This document shows positions 7,928 to 12,175 of a DNA stretch of 12,175 nucleotides, in pieces; position 1 is the first letter of the stretch, and the number at the start of each line of letters is the position of its first letter. The position numbers and the translations under genes are program-made. Origin of the DNA: an uncultured Porphyromonas sp. (GTDB lineage Bacteria; Bacteroidota; Bacteroidia; Bacteroidales; Porphyromonadaceae); the NCBI GenBank assembly GCA_900554935.1, contig USJF01000030.1, positions 1-12,175 on the forward strand. Direction: 5' to 3'. Under the pieces are notes generated by a model, which did no database searches, had not been told where the DNA came from, and saw nothing but the letters and a program-made list of their open reading frames with translations.

Positions 7928-8424
7928 CGTGAGAGCTTATTAGACCTAGTCAGGGCATAGGCATAGTTGGGGAAAAGGAGCATCGGTATCATCGCACCAA
8001 GCGCCAGCATAAAGACCACAGTGATCGCCGTCATCGACTGAGAGAAAAAGGTATCCATATAAAGAGCACGAGCGTTAGGGTCATCGATCGAATGCAAGTA
8101 CATAATTTGGGCAAAGATCATATTATACGCATACTTACCTGGCACCATCGGTAGCAATGCCGGCACATACAAGACAGTCATCGGCAACCGCCGCCATTTG
8201 CCCAATAAAAGACCACCAAATCCACAGAGCAAAGAGGCAACCAAGGTAGCAGCTGCAATCTCCACCCCACCATACGTCATCAGGCAGAAGCGACAGGCGT
8301 GCCCAATGGCAGCTAAAATAGCAATCGGGCGAAAAGCCCTCAGCGGAGGATCGGAGATAGCTCCAAACCCTATCGCCGCTATCGCTGCAAAAAAACCATC
8401 CGAGAGAATATCCAGAGCTATCAT
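7924..8424 (-). CDS. threonine/serine exporter, ThrE C-terminal-type subunit (DUF3815/ThrE_2)
   Basis: Membrane protein of 166 residues matching the C-terminal half of the one-piece ThrE threonine/serine exporter. In many bacteria this half is a separate gene beside the N-terminal half. The hydrophobic segments lie near 10-23, 32-50, 55-75, 83-108 and 130-151. The hallmark is the LPMVPGKYAY segment (91-100), the family's P-G turn. A conserved Gly/Ala-rich start (FAAIAAIGFGAI) fits the first helix. ATG 8424 overlaps the stop of the upstream ThrE-N gene by 4 bp, and its own stop overlaps the next gene by 4 bp. Together with ThrE-N it probably exports threonine, serine or related solutes from the cytoplasm; the substrate is inferred from the family. 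Confidence 0.87.
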   Translation of the reverse strand: MIALDILSDGFFAAIAAIGFGAISDPPLRAFRPIAILAAIGHACRFCLMTYGGVEIAAATLVASLLCGFGGLLLGKWRRLPMTVLYVPALLPMVPGKYAYNMIFAQIMYLHSIDDPNARALYMDTFFSQSMTAITVVFMLALGAMIPMLLFPNYAYALTRSNKLSR

Positions 8425-9197
8425 AGCAAGTTATCCTTCATTATCAAAATGGTAAAAGAGAGACCAATAGCTATGCTACCAATCAATAACCACGCACTCA
8501 CCAGTCGGCTCAGCCCTATCGCCACATGCCCCTCCACAATATCAATTACCCCATTGATCAAAGGAACCCCAGGCACCAAGTACAAAACACTTGTAGCAAT
8601 CGCAATCTCCGAAGTGATATCAAATATCACCGACGTAGAAGCACATAGAGAAGCCACAAAAGCCGAAACAATAAAGGTAAGATAATGATTCACCCCCCTT
8701 TGGCTCATTTGTTGCTTGACCAACATCCCACAAAGAGTCGAAGAAAAGACAATCCCCATAGAGGCCCAATCCCCACCAAAGAGCCGGCAGAAGGAGGCAT
8801 TGGCAAAGCCCACAAGCAGTAGCACAAAGAGAGGATGAATCATCGGAGCCTTGATGATCGACTCATACCGCTCCTTGATCTCAGCGAAAGAGAGATGGTG
8901 GTCGTAAACCTCCCAGCTAAGAGCACTCAGACGAGCATTATGCTCAAAACTAATAGGATAAGGATAGATCTCACACACCTCATTGTAGTGCTCCCGACTC
9001 CCAAGATCAAGGACAGAGATGATAAGGCTCTTCTGAAAAATACTGATCTTAACCTCGCACCCAAGGGATATACCAATCCGCTTCGTATTGCGAATCACAC
9101 GTGAGGAGTGCACACCACAGCTCATAAGGTGGGTGGCATACTCCGATAGAAATACCCCAACTTCGTGTAGGGCTGGACTCTGCTCTTCTTCTACCAT
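8421..9197 (-). CDS. threonine/serine exporter, ThrE N-terminal-type subunit (DUF1212)
   Basis: Membrane protein of 258 residues corresponding to the N-terminal (DUF1212) domain of ThrE. A cytoplasmic region of about 115 residues with SEYATHLMSCGVHSSRVIRN (18-37) precedes about five hydrophobic segments (roughly 119-139, 144-160, 172-195, 197-212 and 225-252). The family hallmark YLVPGVPLINGVIDI is at 206-220, with Pro209, Gly210, Asn215 and Asp219, and FCRLFGGDWASMGIVF at 136-151 is also typical. ATG 9197 is chosen; the frame extends to a TTG at 9230, but those residues are unconserved. It is the first gene of a coupled unit of three, with a good Bacteroidetes-type promoter about 100 nt upstream, leaving a rather long leader. 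Confidence 0.88.
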   Translation of the reverse strand: MVEEEQSPALHEVGVFLSEYATHLMSCGVHSSRVIRNTKRIGISLGCEVKISIFQKSLIISVLDLGSREHYNEVCEIYPYPISFEHNARLSALSWEVYDHHLSFAEIKERYESIIKAPMIHPLFVLLLVGFANASFCRLFGGDWASMGIVFSSTLCGMLVKQQMSQRGVNHYLTFIVSAFVASLCASTSVIFDITSEIAIATSVLYLVPGVPLINGVIDIVEGHVAIGLSRLVSAWLLIGSIAIGLSFTILIMKDNLL

Positions 9198-9296
9198 ATC
9201 TACAGATGACGCACAATAAATGATACACAAGATGATACCCTCGAGACTGATGACCTCTCAAGGAAAAACGTTATTAGGCCTTATGCGTCAACACCA

Positions 9297-9327
9297 CAAA
9301 TGTACCATTTTTCTCCAAACCTACGAA
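9297..9327 (-). promoter_or_regulatory. candidate Bacteroidetes-type promoter for the thrE-type operon
   Basis: On the minus strand an exact TAnnTTTG box (TACATTTG, 9304 to 9297) lies 19 nt downstream of TTCG (9327 to 9324), one mismatch from the -33 TTTG element. Spacing is as expected for primary-sigma promoters of this phylum. The predicted leader to ATG 9197 is about 90-95 nt and contains a 7-bp hairpin (9240-9246 with 9256-9262) without a T run, so it is not a terminator. Confidence 0.55.
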
Positions 9328-9376
9328 GCATCCTTCTTCAGCAGTAGAGGTAAGTAGCGCCACACGGGCTAAAATG

Positions 9377-9491
9377 TAGTTACAGTCGAAGCAATGGCCG
9401 AGTTACAAACTAAGCCAACACGGAGTTACAAACAGAGTCAACACGGAGTTACAAACTAAGCAAATGCTGAGTTACAAACTCGACGTATGGC
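9377..9491. repeat. tandem repeat array, period 23 bp (four good copies and one degenerate)
   Basis: The 11-mer GAGTTACAAAC begins at 9400, 9423, 9446 and 9469, an exact 23-bp period. A degenerate copy (TAGTTACAGTC) begins at 9377. The 12 bases between cores vary but are related (TAAGCCAACACG, AGAGTCAACACG, TAAGCAAATGCT and so on). The core is a short dyad, AGTT-ACA-AACT in copies 1 and 3, extending to GAGTT/AACTC in copy 4. The array fills much of the gene-free stretch 9198-9521, between the phosphatase stop and the exporter promoter; apart from the promoter and a small hairpin I see nothing else there. Porphyromonas genomes are known for MITE-like elements built of 23-bp tandem repeats (BrickBuilt, from memory); the relation to those is not established here. 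Confidence 0.88.
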
Positions 9492-9521
9492 CAACTTAAA
9501 TGAGACCATTCATAGTCCCCA

Positions 9522-9998
9522 CTAAATAGAGCCCACCACCCTTAAAAACCGCTCTATAGAAGCCTCCAAAAGATCCAAGACCAATTCAAAGCCATCCTTA
9601 CCACCGTAGTAAGGATCGGGGACATAGTCGAGCGTCTCCCCCTCAGGGAAGTAGTCACGCATCTTCACGATCTTTCGGGAGGTCTCGAGCGTAGGGGCAC
9701 GGTGGTACAGCTCTGTGGCATTGGAGTCGTCCATCGCGACAATATAGTCATAAGTAAAAAAGTCCTCCAGCTCCACCTCACGGCTACGACTAACTAGGTC
9801 GTACCCCCTCGCCTGAGCCGCCTGGCGCATACGAGGGTCGGGAAGCTCTCCAGCATGATAGCTATGTAGCCCAGCAGAATCTATCTCAAACAACTCCTGC
9901 CACCCTTTTTCCACAATGATATGCTTAGCCACACCCTCCGCCGAAGGGCTTCGACAGATATTTCCCAAACAAACAAATAGGATCTTACACTTACTCAT
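9522..9998 (-). CDS. low-molecular-weight protein tyrosine phosphatase
   Basis: Cytoplasmic phosphotyrosine phosphatase of the LMW-PTP family, 158 residues, the usual length. The N-terminal P-loop is complete: C10-LGNIC-R16-S17 (the CX5R motif), with nucleophile Cys10 and phosphate-binding Arg16. The general acid Asp128 is in the DPYYGG segment (128-133). Further family signs are DSAGLHSYHAGELPDPRM (40-57) and VAMDDSN (87-93). ATG 9998 is chosen over a TTG at 10025 because the conserved strand begins right after it. In Bacteroidetes such enzymes counteract bacterial tyrosine kinases that control exopolysaccharide; Ltp1 of P. gingivalis is the known example, and a similar role here is inference. 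No kinase or polysaccharide gene is in view. The gene is divergent from the acyltransferase gene and downstream lies the tandem repeat array. Confidence 0.95.
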   Translation of the reverse strand: MSKCKILFVCLGNICRSPSAEGVAKHIIVEKGWQELFEIDSAGLHSYHAGELPDPRMRQAAQARGYDLVSRSREVELEDFFTYDYIVAMDDSNATELYHRAPTLETSRKIVKMRDYFPEGETLDYVPDPYYGGKDGFELVLDLLEASIERFLRVVGSI

Positions 9999-10022
9999 AT
10001 AATTCTGCACTTCAAGTTCATA

Positions 10023-10030
10023 CAAATTTA
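10023..10030 (-). promoter_or_regulatory. candidate -7 box for the phosphatase gene
   Basis: TAAATTTG on the minus strand (10030 to 10023) is an exact TAnnTTTG match, giving a leader of about 15-20 nt before ATG 9998. A matching -33 TTTG at the usual distance is not present, so the call rests on one element and on the divergent gene arrangement. Confidence 0.45.
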
Positions 10031-10064
10031 CACAAAATAGCTCACTTCAACCGGTGCTAAACGC

Positions 10065-10095
10065 TTGATTGCAAGCTAGGAAATAGGTATCTTTG
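10065..10095 (+). promoter_or_regulatory. candidate Bacteroidetes-type promoter for the acyltransferase gene
   Basis: TATCTTTG at 10088-10095 matches TAnnTTTG exactly. A TTGA at 10065-10068 lies 19 nt upstream, in the -33 position (TTTG consensus, imperfect). The start codon ATG 10126 is 30 nt downstream of the box. This and the phosphatase -7 box lie back to back in a 127-bp divergent intergenic region. Confidence 0.5.
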
Positions 10096-10125
10096 GTAAG
10101 TTTTATCAAATAAAAGCTCAAATTG

Positions 10126-10830
10126 ATGGATATAAAGCAAATACTGTACACACTCTATGTGATCATTGTTGTACTACCACTCTTTTTAGTCCTAACGATC
10201 CTCACCGCGGTGATAGCTGCGGTGGGAAGTATTCTCGGTGCCGAGCGGGTCTTTGGCTACTGGCCGGGTAAGATCTGGAGTATCGCCACTTTGGCACTCC
10301 TACTGATCCCTGTAAAAGTACGCGGGCGCGAATACTTGCCGAGGACTTGCCCTTCGGTAGTGACACCCAATCATACCAGTGCGATGGATATATTCCTGCT
10401 CTATGGCTATGCTGGAGTGCGATTTAAGTGGGTCTTGAAAGGATCGCTACGGAAGCTCCCATTTGTAGGGTGGGCCTGCGAAAAACTGGGCTTCATATTT
10501 GTGGAGAATACCCCTTCGGGCGCTATCCGTGTGGTACGCGATTGCGAGAAAGCAATTGCCAATGGTTATCATATCTTTATGTTTCCTGAGGGGAGCCGTA
10601 CGCTCACCGGCAAGTTGGATCGCCTTCGTAAAGGTGCCTTTAAGGTGGCAACGGAGATGGGCGTACCGATTGTACCAGCCAAGATTACTGGCGGATATGA
10701 GATCTTAAAGCGTGGCACGTCTATCCCTAAATGGGGTAGGCTGACGCTCCAATTTTTCCCCGCTCTGAAGACCAACCAAGGAGCTACAATCGAAGAGCTG
10801 ATGCAAAAGGTGAAGGAGTGCCTTCAATAG
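10126..10830 (+). CDS. plsC: 1-acyl-sn-glycerol-3-phosphate acyltransferase (PlsC family)
   Basis: Membrane-associated acyltransferase that transfers an acyl chain to lysophosphatidic acid to form phosphatidic acid in phospholipid synthesis. The 234 residues begin with a hydrophobic segment (about 10-35) and a second weaker one (50-63). The four acyltransferase blocks follow in order: NHTSAMD (82-88, catalytic HX4D with His83 and Asp88), KWVLKGSLRKLPFVGW (101-116), FPEGSRT (153-159) and the VPIVPAKITG block (180-189). ATG 10126 is preferred over the TTG immediately before it. A convincing upstream promoter box is at 10088-10095. PlsC paralogues acting on other acceptors (for example ornithine lipids) share these motifs, so the exact acceptor is not certain. 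It is followed by an MFS gene after 99 bp that carry their own promoter-like box. Confidence 0.91.
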   Translation: MDIKQILYTLYVIIVVLPLFLVLTILTAVIAAVGSILGAERVFGYWPGKIWSIATLALLLIPVKVRGREYLPRTCPSVVTPNHTSAMDIFLLYGYAGVRFKWVLKGSLRKLPFVGWACEKLGFIFVENTPSGAIRVVRDCEKAIANGYHIFMFPEGSRTLTGKLDRLRKGAFKVATEMGVPIVPAKITGGYEILKRGTSIPKWGRLTLQFFPALKTNQGATIEELMQKVKECLQ

Positions 10831-10870
10831 GTGACGGCCATTGACCTTTCTTTGAATTTTTCTTACTTTT

Positions 10871-10901
10871 TTTTCTATGCCAATCTAAATGGGTATCTTT
10901 A
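10871..10901 (+). promoter_or_regulatory. weak candidate promoter for the MFS gene
   Basis: TATCTTTA (10894-10901) matches TAnnTTTG except for the last base and lies 19 nt after TTTT (10871-10874). It is 28 nt from ATG 10930. The stretch 10831-10929 is T-rich and shows no strong terminator hairpin for the preceding gene, so read-through from the acyltransferase is also possible. Confidence 0.35.
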
Positions 10902-10929
10902 GAGGTGTAAACCTTTAAACATTTAATCT

Positions 10930-12102
10930 ATGGTACAAGAAAAGAAATCTGTAGGAGCATTCCCTTGGATCTTGATGATCCTGATGTCGTCGGTTACATT
11001 TGTGGGAATTTTGTCGGAGCTGCTACCCTCGGGGGTTTTGCAGCAAATTATGGGTGATCTAGGAATCAATGAGGTGGAAGGTGGCCGTATGGTTGGGTGG
11101 TATGCTTTGGCATCGGCTATTTTCGGTATTCCGCTTATCTCTGCTACTGTGGGCTTTAATCGTAAGAATTTACTACTCCTTTTGTTGGTAGGCTTTGCGG
11201 TATGTAATATACTATCGGGGATCATCCAGAACTACTATATTATATTGGGACTACGTTTCCTTGGCGGTATCTGTGCGGGAGTGATGTGGCCAATGATCGC
11301 TGCCTTTGGGATGCGACTGGTGGATCCTGGGCACCAAGGTAGGGCCGTGGCGATCATTATGGCGGGTAATACACTAGGTATTAGCCTAGGTATGCCATTG
11401 ATGACCTCTATTGGTGATCGCTTTGGGTGGCGTATAGAGTTTATAGTACTCGGAGCGTTGGTGGCACTTATTGCTCTGCTATCACTGGTGATGCTGCCCT
11501 CTACGCCTGGTGAGAAGCTTACCTCTAGCACTTCGCCATTTGCGATGCTCAAGAATAAGTCTATACTTCTGATCATTCTCCTCACTCTGCTTGGTGTCTG
11601 TGGGCATTATGGAGTCTATACTTATATTACCCAATTGGTAGGTGAGATTGGAATTAGTGGCGGAGTGGAGGTCGCTTTGCTGGTTTTTGGTATCGGCTCG
11701 CTCATTTCTATTGTGATAGCTACGAAGTATATTGATCATTATCTGAGGGAGCTGACGGTGCTGATGTTTGCGTTCCTTGCTATAGCGATGCTACTCTTTT
11801 ACTTCTTCAAGGGAGCTATTGGTATCTCACATCTCGGATTCTTCATGTGGGGGCTCTCCTTTGGTCCGCTTGTGACGCTCTTCCAAGCGGCTGTGGGCAA
11901 CCAAGTGAAGCATGGCAAGGATGTGGCGATGTCGGTGCAGTCTTGCATGTTTAATCTATCGATCATGATCACCACGTGGATTGCGGGGTTGCTATTGATT
12001 AGCTACGGAGCATTGAGCCTGCTTTGGTATGCTGTGATTATGGCGGTGCCAGGGATACTTATCTCTTTCTTCGCAAGACATACACTGCGACGTATAGGAT
12101 AA
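10930..12102 (+). CDS. MFS transporter, AraJ-like (DHA1-type) efflux permease
   Basis: Inner-membrane major facilitator superfamily protein of 390 residues with about 12 hydrophobic segments in two bundles of six, and a short cytoplasmic link near 195-210. The N-terminal helix region SELLPSGVLQQIMGDLGI (29-46) and the early GWYALASAIFGIPL pattern (56-69) are typical of the AraJ/YdhP/PbuE type of drug, sugar or nucleoside efflux permeases. The loop motif with GRAVAIIMAGNTLGISLGMPL (137-157) and GDRFGWR (162-168) agrees. ATG 10930 gives a normal short cytoplasmic N-terminus. The substrate cannot be told from sequence. The codon choice is strongly G-rich on the coding strand, unlike the C-rich coding strand of the biotin genes. 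It is followed by a large hairpin. Confidence 0.9.
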   Translation: MVQEKKSVGAFPWILMILMSSVTFVGILSELLPSGVLQQIMGDLGINEVEGGRMVGWYALASAIFGIPLISATVGFNRKNLLLLLLVGFAVCNILSGIIQNYYIILGLRFLGGICAGVMWPMIAAFGMRLVDPGHQGRAVAIIMAGNTLGISLGMPLMTSIGDRFGWRIEFIVLGALVALIALLSLVMLPSTPGEKLTSSTSPFAMLKNKSILLIILLTLLGVCGHYGVYTYITQLVGEIGISGGVEVALLVFGIGSLISIVIATKYIDHYLRELTVLMFAFLAIAMLLFYFFKGAIGISHLGFFMWGLSFGPLVTLFQAAVGNQVKHGKDVAMSVQSCMFNLSIMITTWIAGLLLISYGALSLLWYAVIMAVPGILISFFARHTLRRIG

Positions 12103-12126
12103 GCCTGAGGCTTTAACTAAAATCGA

Positions 12127-12158
12127 GTAGGTCGGGAAACGAAAGTTTTCTGACCTAC
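12127..12158 (+). terminator. probable terminator hairpin after the MFS gene
   Basis: A 14-bp stem (12127-12140 with 12145-12158, two G-U wobbles) is closed by a GAAA tetraloop, followed by a T/C-rich tail with only short T runs. It lies 24 nt after the MFS stop. A weaker 5-bp stem (AAGCC/GGCTT) lies right at the stop codon. An alternative pairing for the same bases exists (see findings), so a regulatory role for a gene beyond the window is also possible. Confidence 0.65.
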
Positions 12159-12175
12159 TTTCGTTTCCTTTCCTC

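Noticed and set aside
9377..9491. CRISPR array
   Set aside because: The conserved unit is 11 bp with 12-bp related linkers, far too short for repeats and spacers, and no cas genes are present.
10021..10036. DnaA box in the divergent intergenic region
   Set aside because: ATTTACACA matches TTATNCACA at only seven of nine positions and stands alone, so an origin is not called.

Overview
The window looks like chromosomal DNA of an anaerobic member of the Bacteroidales, most likely Porphyromonas or a close relative. The evidence is the biotin gene order bioB-A-F-G-C-D with BioG as the pimeloyl-ACP esterase, the split ThrE-type exporter, Bacteroidetes-type promoter elements (TAnnTTTG) in front of several genes, weak or absent Shine-Dalgarno sequences, and protein sequences that read as Bacteroidales. 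No phage, transposase, rRNA or tRNA gene was seen.

Layout. Bases 1-1306 carry the C-terminal part of a POT-family peptide/H+ symporter whose N-terminus lies outside the window. A 100-residue small protein of unknown function follows (1324-1626), then a strong intrinsic terminator hairpin (1641-1686) only 14 nt before the bioB start codon. Bases 1701-7195 hold a compact six-gene biotin operon with overlapping reading frames. It encodes the whole route from malonyl-ACP methyl ester formation (BioC), through ester removal (BioG), to KAPA (BioF), DAPA (BioA), dethiobiotin (BioD) and biotin (BioB). The BioB has an altered set of auxiliary-cluster ligands compared with E. coli.

The bioD stop overlaps the end of a convergent, minus-strand three-gene unit (9197 to 7190). 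This unit encodes the N-terminal and C-terminal halves of a ThrE-type threonine/serine exporter and a DUF6064-like membrane protein, all joined by ATGA overlaps. Upstream of it lies a gene-free stretch (9198-9521) with a promoter and a 23-bp-period tandem repeat array (9377-9491). Next comes a minus-strand low-molecular-weight protein tyrosine phosphatase, transcribed divergently from a PlsC-type acyltransferase and an AraJ-like MFS efflux permease. A large hairpin ends the window.

The most interesting points are: (i) the small-protein gene plus terminator placed like an attenuator before the biotin operon, with no recognisable promoter in the gap; (ii) the unusual BioB cysteine pattern; (iii) the tandem repeat array; (iv) an abrupt change of GC skew near 10.05 kb that does not follow gene orientation; and (v) the ThrE/DUF6064 coupled unit.
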